Source of the DNA: Lineus longissimus
Lineage: Eukaryota; Nemertea; Pilidiophora; Heteronemertea; Lineidae
Direction of reading: 5' to 3'
Length of the DNA stretch: 64,000 nucleotides
Assembly (NCBI RefSeq): GCF_910592395.1
Contig: NC_088323.1
Coordinates: 6,882,001 to 6,946,000, forward strand
The notes under the pieces are model-generated. The model worked only from the letters and a program-made list of their open reading frames with translations. It searched no databases and had not been told where the DNA came from. Of this stretch, positions 1 through 12,310 are shown in pieces (positions within the stretch are counted from its first letter, which is position 1; each line of letters opens with the position of its first letter). A program made the position numbers and the translations under genes.

Positions 1-212
1 CCCAAAAAAGAAGCTCTCGGGCTCTGTGGGGGAACTCTCGAGGACAGCCGACGTACCGAAAATGGGTTGACTGTTTATTGAGCGCATCAAATATTCCAAA
101 TGCTGAGGAAAAACTTTCGACTTCTTTAAAAATATCAGAAAAAACACAAAGATGACGCATCAGAAATAGAGTAAAGAATGAAATGTTTCCTCACACGTTC
201 TCGCCATTCCAG

Positions 213-3200
213 GTCTTCTTCCATTTCATCGGAGCGACGCCCGGCTCGGCGGACACCTACACGATGTTATCACGTCTCTGGCACGAGTTCCTCCCGAGCG
301 AACCGCTGCCGAGTGAGCAGGAGGACCTTCAGCAGACGGTCGGCGCCATGTTGGAACGCGCGGCCGCCAAGGAGAAAAAGAAAAAATGGGTCGTTTTCTT
401 CGACGCTTTGAATCAGTTAGAAACGGAGGATGCGCGGCGCCTTCGTTGGTTACCGAAGACGTTTTCATCCAATATACGGATAATCGTCAGTACGACAGAC
501 GCCAGCTCGTGTCTTAACGTTTTGCGGCAGCGTGATCCAGGATTGCCCGAGATCCTGTTGAAGCCTTTGGACGAGGCAGTCAGACGAGAACTAGTCACTA
601 ACTATTTTGCGAACTATAACAAAAAGTTGGATAAAAATCAGGTTAGTTTGCGACCTATTTGATAACGATAAAACCAGAGTCCGGAATTATGCAACAATAT
701 GCAAGCAAATGTTCTTGGCCAATGGCGTTATTCGATTTACATCATGTGATCTTGAGTTATGACATCGTATCAGATCCATAAAAAGCAATGGCGGCTCCAA
801 AGTAAAGCAATCGGTGTCATATGCAACAAAATGGGCATATTTGTCTCAGCACTGCTTGAGCGAGATTTTGCTGAGAATTTAGATTTTTTGTTCTTGCTCA
901 AATATTTCCCCAGCTGACAGCTATAGTCTGGAATCAAGAAGCTGGGCATCCTCTCTACCTCTCCATCAGCCTGGAAGATCTGCGGGTGTTCATCAGCTTC
1001 ATTCTCTAACTAACACGTTGATTTTACTTCTCTCCCCAGCTGACGGCCATCGTCTCTAAACAAGAGGCTGGGCGTCCGCTCTATCTCGCCATCGCCCTGG
1101 AAGATCTGCGGGTGTTCGGCAGTTTCAAGTGGCTGGACAAGAAGATCGCCGACCTACCGGGAGACCTGAAAGGATTATTGGAAATGGTAAGATTTATAGT
1201 TTTCTCACCGTAGCAGCCCATATCTTGGAGGAGTGTGGACTGATCCTGCCGAGTGACGGGCCTCCTGGGCACGCCGAGGGACACTGGTCTGCAAGTTACG
1301 GGGTGAGATGGATCCACTGATAAAGTTATCCCAATTTATGGTCAGCACAGGGCTAAAGAAGTCTTAAAATACCCATCAATTAGATATCTATGGTGGCTGC
1401 GAAAGGCCATCTGAGATCTTTTAATCACTCGTGGCAGCAATATGTTGTAGGTTGCCACAGTAAAAATCGCCTATTTGTAGGGCGCTTAAAGGCCTACGCA
1501 GTTCGTTAAATATTTGAAATTTTATAATCTATTAATATAACCTTCAGCATTGCCATTTTGTAGACAGATATACAAATAATATACTAAGATTCAGCAAATT
1601 CGTATGCATGATAACCGCTCTACGGCATTGTGTATATCTATAGTTATAGATATACACAATGCCGTAATATACAACACCAGTAATTACGAACGGCATACCC
1701 GTATAAACGAATTGACCGCTTGCGATTGTTGTTCCAGGTCCTGGACCGAATTGTGATGGAGAACGGGCGAGAGCTAGTCACGGCGACCGTCTGCCTCTTG
1801 GAAGTGTCGCGATACGGTCTCTCCGAGTCGGAGCTGTTGGAGCTGTTGTCGATGAACCCTGTGACTCCGAGCAGTACCATGAAGAACTCCATGTGGTACC
1901 AGCGCCTACCAATGGCTGATGTAAGTTACTTCATACTCAAAACTACTGAATTTGTGCTGGCGTTATCTTTGCATGGATTTCTTAACTGCCCTAGATTATC
2001 GAAATTAATCGGAAAAAATATTTCTGGATGATCTCAACGCTTCTGTGGGTAAAGAGAGGGCATGTGAAATACAAGTCGCAATGCAATTGGGGTCCCTCAC
2101 TGACCATGGTCACCAGCATTGAATGCAGCCAGTAAAAATTGGCACCTCCACTGAAGGGCCGGGCCTCTCCCACCCACTGTTGTCTTTGGATGAACCTTTC
2201 ATTGATTCCCGATTTCATTCCAGTGGTCCCCTATCTACATCTCCCTGCGTATGCTCTTCCATCTGAGCGGAACGTCAACAGAAGGCCGTCTGCCCCCCTC
2301 ACAGTGTCTTTTGATGAAATTTTGATTGATTCCCTGATTTCATTCCAGTGGTCCCCTATCTACATCTCCCTGCGTATGCTCCTCCGTCCGAGCGGAACGT
2401 CAACTGAAGGCCGTCTGCAGTTCTTCCACAAGTGTGTGCGTGATGTCGTCTGCTCGCAGTATATCAAGAGTGAACAACACAGAAAATGGTGGCACAAGCG
2501 GCTGGCGGACTTCTTCCAAAATTGGTAGGGCTTCGTTTGGCTGAAAAATTGAGTGCAAATTAGATTCTCATTATTGAAGCAAGAATGAGGAAGTGAAAAG
2601 AGGGGGTACTTTTTCGGAATAACCCAAGCATCTTACCAATAGAGGTCTTTTTCATTCAAAAATGAACGGGTTAAGGGACAAGTAGGCAGTGTAGTGTGTT
2701 ATTTTCTCCTTCAAAAATGACTTCCAGCAGAACACAGTACTCAAGACAGTAGATGATCAATGTCTATGAGCCAGAAAGGCACCTGCGGTCAGCACACGAC
2801 CTATCACTTGTAGTTCCGCGTGCAAAAGGAACATACGGCGAGCGGGCATTTGGCCACTCGGCCCCCACGCTCTGGAACCGGCTGCCGACCAACATCCGGG
2901 CAGCCGCGACCCTTAAGGAATTTCGCGGATTGTTGAAGACAGAGCTGTTTAGTCAGGTGTGATCTTTTTATCTGTAAAGCGCCCGTGAACGAGCATTTTG
3001 CTTGAAACGGGCGCTATAGAAATATGGTATTTACATTACATTACATTACAAGACAGGAGGGGTCCAAATTTGGCCTGCCCTGCTAAGTGGGGGAGTCGGG
3101 GTCACCATTGTTGCGCATTGTCCGTTGTAGCCTTGAGAAGATATCACAGTGTGTGCCTCCTCACAAAATGCTATGCCACCAACCTCTTGAATTTGCTTGT

Positions 3201-6200
3201 AACTATGTCATTCTCGTTCTTTCAGTCCGGACGTCTCGAGGAAATCAGAGGAGCTACCATACCACTTGGAACAAACGGGAGACATCAAACGGCTACAGAC
3301 GTGTCTCTTAGACAAGGATATCTTCGACCATCTTTACCGGGAAGAGACGCGGCACGAGTTGATGCGGTACTGGCGTAGTGCCGGCGGTTACGATTTGGCA
3401 GCGACGCAGTACATGGTCGCGTTTGAGGCACTCTTAAAGGATAACTCTGTCGATGACATCGAGACAACCGCAGCCGTCGAGATGAAATTAGCGTGGTTCT
3501 TGATTGATATTGCGCAATATGACACGGCGCGGTCGCTCCTGTTGGGGATTCTCGAGCAGCTGGAGAGGACGCATGGTGTGGAGGCGCACCACTTGATGGA
3601 GCCACTTCATGCACTCGTCATGTTGTTTTATAAACGCTGTGAGTATAGTCCTCCTGTCAAATTCCTAAATACGTTTTCCGTGACCTTTGTCACTTAACAA
3701 AAAAGTTGCATATAGAGCAAAACCTCCCTTAGCGGACACTCTCTAAAGGACAACCTCTCTATAAAGGACACTAGTTTTGGTCCCAAATTGGTTGCTTCCA
3801 TTCAATTTGACCTCTCTAATCAGGACGCCTCTCTATTAAGGACAGCACTTGTCAGTCCCGAGGGTGTCCTTAATAATAGAGAGGTTCTACTGTACTTGAA
3901 AAGAGTTAGTGACGTTGACATCTGAACTTTTCATCTATTATTTCAGCACTGAATTATGTGTACGCAACTGACGATGGTTTCAAGAAGTGTAAAGAGCAAG
4001 GAGAACTGGTGGCTGAGCGCTGTGTGAAGGTGAGGGTCGGTTCGGAAACAGATCCGTTCTGTAGAAGATCGGCCAGGTGGTGACCTTCAGTTACGTCACG
4101 CGAACCTTGGCTGTTTCCATTCCCAGTTACGCCTGACCAGAGAACTACGATGCTCAAGTAAAGGCCGTGTATCACAAGATTACTCAATTACGAAGACACA
4201 AGGAAAATTTTGCGACAATCATATTGTTTATGCATTTATTTATTCATCTGTGAAAATTTCATGCCCATGTCTCAAGAAGGAAGGTTAATCCACTGAGAAA
4301 TTTATGGTGATCAATGAATAGAAGCGATAGTGAATAAAAAAATGTGCATAGAAGTTGATTGTGATAAATGTGAATAAAAAAGTGCACAGCGAAGGTGACA
4401 GTGTTATATGACCTTTCCCGATCTAAATTGTAGACTGCTCCGAGTGCAGTAGAGATATCTTCTAAAGTACTGCTTCGAATGCAGTAGAGATATCTTCTAA
4501 AATACTGCTTCGAGTACAGTAGAGATGTATTCTAAAATACTGCTCCGAGTGCAGTTGAGATATCTTCTAAAATACTGCTCCGAGTGCAGTAGAGATATCT
4601 TCTAAAATACTGCTTCGAGTGCAGTAGAGATATCTTCTAAAATACTGCTTCGAGTTTAGTAGAGATATCTTCTAAAATACTGCTCCGAGTGCAGTAGAGA
4701 TATCTTCTAAAATACTGCTCCGAGTGCAGTAGAGATATCTTCTAAAATACTGCTTCGAGTGCAGTAGAGATATCTTCTAAAATACTGCTCTGAGTGCAGT
4801 AGAGATATCTTCTAAAATACTGCTTCGAGTGCAGTGGAGATATCTTCTAAAATACTACTTCAAATGCAGTGGAGATATCTTCTAAAATACTGCTTCAAAT
4901 GCAGTAGAGATATCTTCTAAAATACTTTTTCAACTGCAGTAGAGATATCTTCTAAAATACTGCTTCGAATGCAGTAGAGATATCTTCTAAAATACTGCTT
5001 CGAATGCAGTAGATATATCTTCTAAAATGTATTTCTATTCATTTTAAATCTTGTTTTTCAGGTTTATACGAAACATCGAGCATCGGACGACGTTCACCTC
5101 GGTGAAGTGCTCACCCTCTGTGGCTACTTCCTTGGGCAGAAGTGCCTGGAGGCGGCGCAGGCGTTGTTTGAGAAGTGTCGAAACCGATCTGGGTTGGTCG
5201 AGGTCTACTACCTGCTGGGAGAGAAGAACCAGTACCACCAAGATCTGAGTAAGTACTTCTCTGACCTTGCAAGGTCACAGCAACATTGTGCTGAGGTTGG
5301 AGCTAACTATGTAGCGGTTGGTCACCGTGTTCAAAATACTGCGAAACGATTTATTCATATTGCTCCTTACACCGTGAAGTTTATACACGTATGATGGTCT
5401 ATGAAACGCGCCTTATCAACTTTGCAGTGTTGTGGGGTCAGACTCTGTTGATTTCAATGCCACGACTGATGTGATGTCGAAAACATCCAAGGGTGACCCC
5501 ATAAGTTGGGCATTTGTTTCCGCACAGCAGTGCTCGACCACAAGAGGTGCGGATTAGGAAGGAGGAGCGTTGACATTGTACAATGTCATTCAAGATTTGT
5601 TGTCTAAAGCGAACTATCTTTTCTCATCTTTACAGGTGTTCCTGTTAAATACTTTGAGAAGTCTCTGGAATATGCCACCATACAGTTTGGAATGTGAGTG
5701 CTTTTAATGATGACAGTCACTCAGTGTTCAGTTTGAGTCACTGAAGGCGAAATATATTTGGATAAGTGGCCCATAAGTCGCAATTGTTTTTTCACCTTTG
5801 GCAAGTCACTTTCCCTCAGTGATCGGATCCTTTGAGGTTTGTTTGCTGGAAACTTGCCAAGTCCTGTTGTACTGATGAAACGTCATCGCTTTGGCGTCCA
5901 GGAGCTTGTGTTTACAATCCAATATCATTGTCACATGCTGCCGTCTGTACATCATGTATACTAGTGCAAGCAAAGCATTTCATCCAGAACTTGATAGCTC
6001 ACGCGTCGGTATTGGTTTTCTCACCAGGCATCACTCTGGTGGAGCTATCATTTCGTCCAAAACCTTGGCTATCAAATCAGTTTTAGCCTACATTTTAGCT
6101 CGACCCTTGCGGTGTCTGGTGAGACAACCAGTACTACCAGTTCAGTGTCAATTCCTAACCCACAACCACAGGTGTAGTCAATTTGGGTTACCTTTTCACA

Positions 6201-6552
6201 GGCAATCGGTCGGTGCCATTATTTTTGAGTTTACGTCAAACGTTTTTCAAATGTTCATGTTTTTCAATGTTGTATTTTCCCGTCTTGTTGCAGCTACCAT
6301 CAGAAGCTTGCCAGGTGTTACCAGTTATTCGCTCAACTCTACTGGAACACGTACGTGACTTTTGAACCACTGGAAGACTACCTGCTCAAAGCCTTAGACC
6401 TGTACAAGAAGGAGCTTGCGATTCAAGAGGAGCTCCTCGGGTCTCTGCACCCGACCACCGTCCGCGCTCGCGAGGATGTGATCATCGTGTTAGAGACACT
6501 GAATCGAAATGACGAAGCGCTGAAATATAAACACAATCAGCCAATCACATAG
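213..6552 (+). CDS. NACHT/STAND-type NTPase with TPR region, NPHP3/TTC41-like (5' partial)
   Basis: Nine exons join in phase: 213-641, 1040-1186, 1738-1920, 2349-2524, 3226-3638, 3947-4029, 5062-5248, 5636-5693, 6294-6552 (645 codons including TAG). The first exon has a Walker-B-like strand (WVVFFDALNQLE) and a sensor-like 'IRIIVST', typical of NACHT/STAND ATPases. The P-loop must lie upstream of the window. Next come the helical region (LYLAIALEDLRVFGSF), a winged-helix-like stretch, 'FFHKCVRDVV', then 'LPYHLEQTGD' and 'FDHLYREETRHELMRYW', which is the NACHT-to-TPR linker style of nephrocystin-3 and TTC41. The last exon is TPR-like (YKKELAIQEELLGSLHP). The short C-terminal TPR part favours a TTC41-type protein over NPHP3, whose TPR array is longer, but this is inference. 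Two exons have partial duplicates in the adjacent upstream introns. Confidence 0.8.
905..1003 (+). repeat. Partial duplicate of the exon at 1040-1186 with its own splice acceptor
   Basis: A pyrimidine tract and CAG (to 913) precede 30 codons that align without gaps to the start of the real exon. The copy reads LTAIVWNQEAGHPLYLSISLEDLRVF where the gene has LTAIVSKQEAGRPLYLAIALEDLRVF in part. It stops at a TAA just after homology ends and has no usable donor, so it is a decayed exon rather than an alternative one. Confidence 0.85.
1621..1666. other. Perfect inverted repeat, 22-nt arms, 2-nt loop
   Basis: The arms at 1621-1642 and 1645-1666 are exact reverse complements around 'gt'. The hairpin lies in the intron before the exon at 1738, in a stretch resembling dispersed repeat sequence near 31.4 kb and 44.1 kb. 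RNA from either strand would form a 22-bp stem. Confidence 0.85.
2185..2294 (+). repeat. Partial duplicate of the exon at 2349-2524 with its acceptor
   Basis: A 125-bp-spaced tandem copy carries the intron end 'gatttcattccag' and about 70 nt of exon (WSPIYISLRML), nearly identical to the real junction at 2348/2349. Because 125 is not a multiple of 3, joining at the copy's acceptor and reading on would shift the frame. High identity implies a recent duplication. Confidence 0.85.
2742..3050 (+). mobile_element. L2/CR1-like LINE 3' end fragment
   Basis: An open stretch at 2753-2962 matches the C-terminal tail of non-LTR reverse transcriptase ORF2, with an LRSA motif, 'VPRAKGTYGERAF', 'SAPTLWNRLP' and 'FRGLLKTELF'. 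It is followed by a 'gcgcccg...cgggcgctataga' hairpin and an (ATTAC)n tail ending near 3050, the usual 3' structure of L2-type LINEs. It is 5'-truncated, sits in an intron of the NACHT-TPR gene on the same strand, and is not functional. Confidence 0.75.
3715..3892. mobile_element. Palindromic pogo/Tigger-like MITE
   Basis: This is a copy of the window's commonest dispersed repeat. Its ends resemble CAGTAGAACCTC and GAGGTTCTACTG next to TA. Inside are 'cctctctattaaggaca' and its inverse around a 'ggtcccaaattggt' core. TA flanks and the CAGTNGAACCTC terminus point to pogo/Tigger ancestry (inference). It lies in the intron after 3638. Confidence 0.75.
4437..5036. repeat. 35-bp minisatellite, about 17 copies
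   Basis: The unit is roughly 'tactgcttcgagtgcag' followed by 'tagagatatcttctaaaa'. It fills the intron up to about 25 bases before the acceptor at 5061. Confidence 0.9.
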
Positions 6553-6842
6553 TCAGGATTCTTCTCTGCGGCATGAGTTGTTTTGTAAACGTGTGTCTTC
6601 TGCTCAGACTTTTGTATACAGTTGAAGAGAGATGGAAATGCATGAATCTCTGTAAAATTCTGCACGCAACTGCTGTCTGCGTCTGCAAGTATGTAATTAT
6701 CATATTATAGACACTGAATCCAATCCATGAGGCTTTAGAACACAATCAGCCAATCATATAGTCATGATTATTCTCTGCAGCCTGTGTTTTTGCAAACGTG
6801 CGTCTTCTGTTCAGACTTTTGTATACAGCTGAAGAGAGCTGT
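6490..6842. repeat. Duplicated terminal-exon end and 3' UTR start
   Basis: Sequence from 'agacactgaatc' near 6493, through the stop codon and on to about 6635, recurs diverged at about 6708-6842, including 'cacaatcagccaatca', 'tagtca' and 'cagacttttgtataca'. The second copy lies in the 3' flank and does not alter the protein. The 3' flank from 6843 to about 6959 shows nothing recognisable. Confidence 0.75.
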
Positions 6843-6959
6843 CATTGTAGGTGATACCCACATCATTATCATGAAAGAACACTTTGTTGCATGCATATAA
6901 GACAATTTGATATAAGATGTTGAACATGTTGTATAACGTTAAATAGTAAACTCTAATCT

Positions 6960-7667
6960 TTCTGGGACACCCCGTACAGTTGTTAGTGAAAACGCCGCCA
7001 TGAACCGCCTCAAACTTTCATGTGGCAGCATCAGCATTTCAAAGGGGTGTTTTCTTCATGCACATTGTTTTTATGTGTCATGACAATCATAGGTTAATCT
7101 ATGCTTCTCTGCGCCATTGATAAGTAGATGTAAATTGCTGCAGTACAGTTTATTATGCATGCAAATGTGATAAAATTTGGCATGCATTCACAGGCGGAAG
7201 TTTCCATCCTAGAATCTATGACAGAGGATAATTAGAATAGATTCTATGATGACCCGTCATAGATTCCATGATGGCCCATCATAGATTCTTTGACGGCCCG
7301 TCATAGATTCCATGATGACCCGTCATAGATTCCATGATGACCCGTCATAGATTCCATGATGACCCGTCATAGATTCCATGATGGACCATCATAGATTCCA
7401 TGATGGCCCGTCATAGATTCCATGATGGAGAGTTTTCATCATAGAAATCGCTATTTAATTGAACAATCTAACGCTTTGGGTATTTATTGGCATGCGTACG
7501 TTGTTGAATTAGCTGCCTTAATCCAAATAGATTAGTGCAAAGTATTTATAAATGACATGACGATGCTTTTTACCATATTTATTATGTATATAGACATGTT
7601 TTGAATATACGGTACACTATGAAAAAAAATGGTGTTTTCTCATTCATTGTACGGGGTGTTCCAGAAC
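6960..7667. mobile_element. Putative TIR element of about 708 bp
   Basis: 'TTCTGGGACACCCCGTACA' at the left and its inverse with one mismatch at 7649-7667 bracket this stretch. Similar 'acagggtgttcc' ends occur at about 11070 and 49600. It contains no transposase ORF, so it would be non-autonomous. Exact boundaries and target duplication are uncertain. Confidence 0.5.
7225..7440. repeat. 22-bp minisatellite, about 9 copies
   Basis: The unit is close to 'catagattccatgatgaccc' plus 'gt'. It lies inside the candidate TIR element at 6960-7667. Confidence 0.9.
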
Positions 7668-8039
7668 ATTTGTATCTAGTATTGCGAGATTTACTGATGG
7701 ACTGATTAGTCATTATGTCTTACTTATGTAATGCCTTTATTTCTGGGTCACCCTGTAAAATCATGCATTGGTCAGAAAAATCCACAAGATAGATGTGGAC
7801 ACTTTATGATATATTAGAACCTCTCTTATGAGGACACTCTTGGGACTGGAAAATACTGTCCTTAGCAGAGAGGTGGTCAAACTTCAAAGGAATGGCCCAA
7901 AGTCTACAGCCTCTTTTGGGTGCTTTGACTAATCTCCCCCCCCCCACGCATACGCATATTAAAAAAAAAGAAAACTCTGATGGGGAAAGGGTGACTGTGG
8001 TGAGAGCAAAAGAGCCTTTCAAAGCATCCCTAACACCTT

Positions 8040-8545
8040 TGTGAGATGACTTGGTTGTGGTTGTGTCTCTGAGTATGGTTGTGTCTCTGAGTGTGGTATG
8101 ACTCTGATTGTGATGTGACTTGGTTGTGGTTGTGACTCTGATTGTAGTAGTGACTATGTGGCTTGGTTGTGGTTGTGACTCTGATTGTAGCTGTGACTCT
8201 GTGGCTTGGTTGTGGTTGTGTCTCTGATTGTGTATGTTACTCTGAGTGTGGTTTTGTCTGGTTGTGACTCTGATTGTGGTTGTGACTCTGATTGTAGTAG
8301 TGACTATGTGGCTTGGTTGTGGTTGTGTCTCTGATTGTGTATGTTACTCTGAGTGTGGTTTTGTCTGGTTGTGACTCTGATTGTGGTTGTGACTCTGATT
8401 GTGATGTGACTTGGTTGTGGTTGTGACTCTGATTGTAGTTGTGACTCTGTGGCTTGGTTGTGGTTGTGTCTCTGATTGTGTATGTTACTCTGAGTGTGGT
8501 TTTGTCTGGTTGTGACTCTGATTGTGGTTGTGACTCTGATTTTTA
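8040..8545. repeat. Higher-order low-complexity tandem repeat
   Basis: It is built from 'tgtggttgtgactctgat' words arranged in longer units of roughly 130-180 bp that themselves recur about three times. There is no coding potential. Confidence 0.85.
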
Positions 8546-8712
8546 CTCTTAGATAACTCCATTGGGCATTGGGCTTTACCTCAAACTCCCCAATGAAATG
8601 AAGTGGATCTGAGGAAAAAACAATGCAATGTTAAAGGTATTTTCCAGTAGTATGTATGTGAACACATAAACCCCTTTGCTATTTAGAATTGCCCCTCCCC
8701 CCTCCCCCCTGT

Positions 8713-8877
8713 ACAGTGGAGCCTCCCTCAGCTGACGCTTTCACTATTGTGGACAGTGGTTTCGGTCCCAAATGAGTATTTTACACACTTGACCTCTGTA
8801 ATCCGGACACATCCCTGATAAGAACAGCATGGGTCATTTCCAAGTTTCAGTCCTTAATAGAGAGGTCCTACTGTATA
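8713..8877. mobile_element. Palindromic pogo/Tigger-like MITE (diverged)
   Basis: The ends are 'tacagtggagcctccct' and 'gaggtcctactgta', with the 'ggtcccaaat' core. It belongs to the same family as the copy at 3715-3892. A weaker 3' fragment lies at about 7812-7880. Confidence 0.65.
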
Positions 8878-8899
8878 TCAACCATCATAATCTTTCAAG

Positions 8900-10700
8900 T
8901 CATTTAAGACAAATTGCCAAATTGCATTTGATATTTGGGTTATTTCTCAACATTTAAACTTCTTGGTAATCAGAGGGTTAATGATATTTTTGCCCAGAAA
9001 TCAGGTTTCTAGGTGCATTCCAATTATGCTAACATATAAAACCAAAAAAGTCTACTAAATTCTTGATATTTTTGATGGTATGGGAAAATAGCATTTCGCG
9101 ATATTTTGAGAATTATCATGAAACTAGCGACGATCATATCGCAATTTCACTTGAACACTCATCAGTTTATGTATCAATCTTGGCTGACAAAAATTTTCAG
9201 CTCGATATCATCTGCCGTTAGCGGTTGCTGACCACTTCAAAAATACCTGGATCCCAAGCTTTAGGTGACCTTAAGCCTTATGTATGTGTGTACATTAACA
9301 ACCTGCTAAGCCTGGATCCAAGGCCACTTTTTCACTTCAGAGCAAGATTTTTGATGTTTTTTGGCCAAAGTCTGGAAAACAGTGAAGGAATAGGAATTTT
9401 GAGCTGAATTTTGGTTTGCATAATGTTTGCACCATAAGAAATGCATCTATGGTGTTTTTGTTTAATTTTGATGATGATTTGATATCAGTTATTACATAAT
9501 ATGATTTTTAGTGAAAAACTAATGATATTCATCCAATGTCAGGTAATTCTTTATATTTTTGGATTTTCTAGTTGACTCTAGTGATACTCTTTCAAGTTTT
9601 TTTTAGAAATATCAGCAAATTACATTTGATATTTGTGATATTTGGGTCATTTCTTAACATTTAAACTTCTTGGTAATCAGAGGGTTAATGATATTTTTGT
9701 CCAGAAATCTTGATTCTGTGTTTGGTCTTACTTTACTGATCCATTATACCAGAAAAAAATTGTTAATTTTTGATACTTTTGATGATAGGTAAAAAATAGC
9801 ATTTCGCGATATTTTGAGAATTATCATGAAACTAGTGACAATATCAAAATTTCACTTGAACACTCATCAGTTTATGTATTAATCTTGGCTGACAAAAATT
9901 TTCAGCTCAATATCATCTACCGTTAGCGGATGCTGACCACTTCAAAAATACCTGGATCCCAAGCTTTAGGTGACCTTAAGCCTTATGTATGTGTGTACAT
10001 TAACAACCTGCTAAACCTGGATCCAAGGCCACTTTTTCACTCAAGAGCAAGATTTTTGATGTTTTTTGGCCAAAATCTGGAAAACAGTGAAGGAATAGGA
10101 ATTTTGAGCTGAATTTTGGTTTGCATAATGTTTGCACCATAAGAAATGCAACTATGGTGTTTTTGTTTAATTTTGATGATGATTTGATATCAGTTATTAC
10201 ATAATATGATTTTTAGTGAAAAACTAATGATATTCATCCAATGTCAGAAAATTCTTTATATTTTTGGATTTTCTAGGTGACTCTAGTCATACTCTTTCAA
10301 TTTTTTTTAGAAATATCAGCAAATTGCATTTGATATTTGTGATATTTGGGTCATTTCTCAACATTTAAACTTCTTGGTAATCAGTGGGTTAATGATATTT
10401 TTGCCCAGAAATCTTGTTTTTGGGTTAGGGGTTACCATGCTGATCCATTATACCAGAAATTGAAATTTTATTTTTGATACTTTTGATGGTAGGGTGAAAT
10501 AGCGTTTCGCGATATTTTGAGAATTATCATGAAACTGGCCATGATATCAAAATTTCGTTTCAACAATCATCTGTTCATATGTCAATCTTGGCTGATATGA
10601 ATTTTCAGCTCGATATCATCTACCGTTAGCGGATGCTGACCCCCTCTCAAAATGGCCAAAAATTGCAAAAACAGCCTGGACCCTAGGTCTTAGGCATTTT
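8900..10700. repeat. 706-bp tandem duplication, about 2.5 copies
   Basis: Landmarks such as 'cttggtaatcagagggttaa' and 'gcatttcgcgatattttgag' recur every ~706 bp (for example at about 8978, 9684 and 10390). The third copy diverges after the 'gttagcggatgctgacc' landmark. A 60-codon open stretch at 9225 and 9930 is copied along with it, but nothing suggests it is translated. The next ~1.1 kb (10700-11815) holds AT-rich unique sequence without a recognisable gene. Confidence 0.85.
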
Positions 10701-11814
10701 AAGCCATATGCATTTGTGTACATCTAAAAATATGTTTGACCTGGATCCAAGGTAAAATCAGTAGTTTAGGATTTTGAGGAGGAAAAAGTGGTGAAATTTG
10801 GAGGGGTGCTAGAAAACCATGTTCCCAAGAGTTTATCGGGTTGAAATTCGTTACGTAGGCTATTTGGAGCACAAAAATACCAATGGCGGAGGTTTCGTTC
10901 CGATCAGACGCGATTAAAATTTAGTTCCTTGAATGACCAATAGAGGGCAGCACACCTATTTCAGCTTAAGAACTTTTTCAAGGAGCACTGTACTGGCTTC
11001 TTTGTGACAACTTTCGGTATGTTTTGACAGGGGTGTACGAGGTCTTCGATTTCGGTGTCCCTCGACTGTTACAGGGTGTTCCGAGTCATATGTATCCTGA
11101 GAATTGCTTGGGTTCCTGTTGTCCTATAATCACGCAGAGCATTAGACGGAATGTCATCATTGATAAGAGTTCCCGTCCTGCGTAAAGGAGAATGTTGGTT
11201 AGAACCGACTCTGTATGAAATCCTTGGTTAGGGCACCAGGCTCAGTAAGATAAAAGGCCTTTTAATTAACTCTACTCAAAATATAACACATTTTTGCATC
11301 ATATCGCATTACTTTACCATAATCTCAGAAAAATTATAAGATTTGAAGCAAAGAATATTTTTTGAGGTGAGGTTAGTTCAATGAATGTCAGAAAATGTAA
11401 GAAGTAGTGGATTAAATTTATGAAAATGTATTTATTTACAATTCAAAATTGAATAACTTTACGAATGAAATTCAATTTACATGTATGTACAAATATATCA
11501 GAAAGTCATGTTTTATAAACAAAGATATTTCAACTATTGTTTGTTGAAATATCATTGTTTATGAAATTCTCTTTTTGTCATTATTTAGCTGGTTTTCCAC
11601 ACTTTTTAAAAGGTGAGGAATGCCAGCTTAATGATGGCTTGGAAAGAGCATCAAAATTGTTTTTAAATGTTAATGCTCTTTCTGAACTATGTCATAAAAC
11701 ATTTAGAATCACTCGAAGAACAGAAAATTAACCCACAGAAAATGTAGGCTTAAGCATCCACATATTTTTGCATTTACCGGTTTACAGCAGTTCCCAAACA
11801 ACCTTTTGAGTGAA

Positions 11815-12310
11815 TAGTACTGTACTGTAAAACCAGTCAGGAGCTGATCCATATCATTACATTATTAGAAGGTGGACCTGACTGAGTTTACAGTTGATGG
11901 GCGGAATGATTACATAGAAAATATCAATATTTTAACATGTGTATTAGATGGTATTGTATAATCAGCTAGGAACTGTCATATCCTTCTAGCGTTTTTTTTG
12001 TAATACTGGTATATATTCTTATCCGTAACTATTCCATTTAAAAGGGAGGTGATAAACCACCTAAAATTGTGATGGCACCTGACTAACTTTACTGTACTAG
12101 GATAGAATGAATTCATACAAACTTATCACAATATAAACTTTTTAAATTGTATAAAAAGTACTGTAAAATCAGCCAGGGGCGGTCATGACTTTCTCGCATC
12201 TCTTCTGAAGTAAATTATATTCAAATCCATATAATTATTCCGTAAGAAGAGAGGTGCAATACCTCTTTATAACCTGTGACGGTACCCGACTGACTTTACA
12301 GTACACATTA
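11815..12310. repeat. Cluster of three inverted-repeat elements
   Basis: Each unit starts like 'tactgtaaaaccagtcagg' and ends like 'cctgactgactttacagta', then carries a shared 'ggacggaatgatt' tail. Units start near 11818, 11955 and 12165. They look like tandem or nested MITEs. Confidence 0.65.

Noticed and set aside
1-212. A further upstream exon of the NACHT-TPR gene
   Set aside because: No frame shows family-like sequence with a convincing donor before the acceptor at 212.
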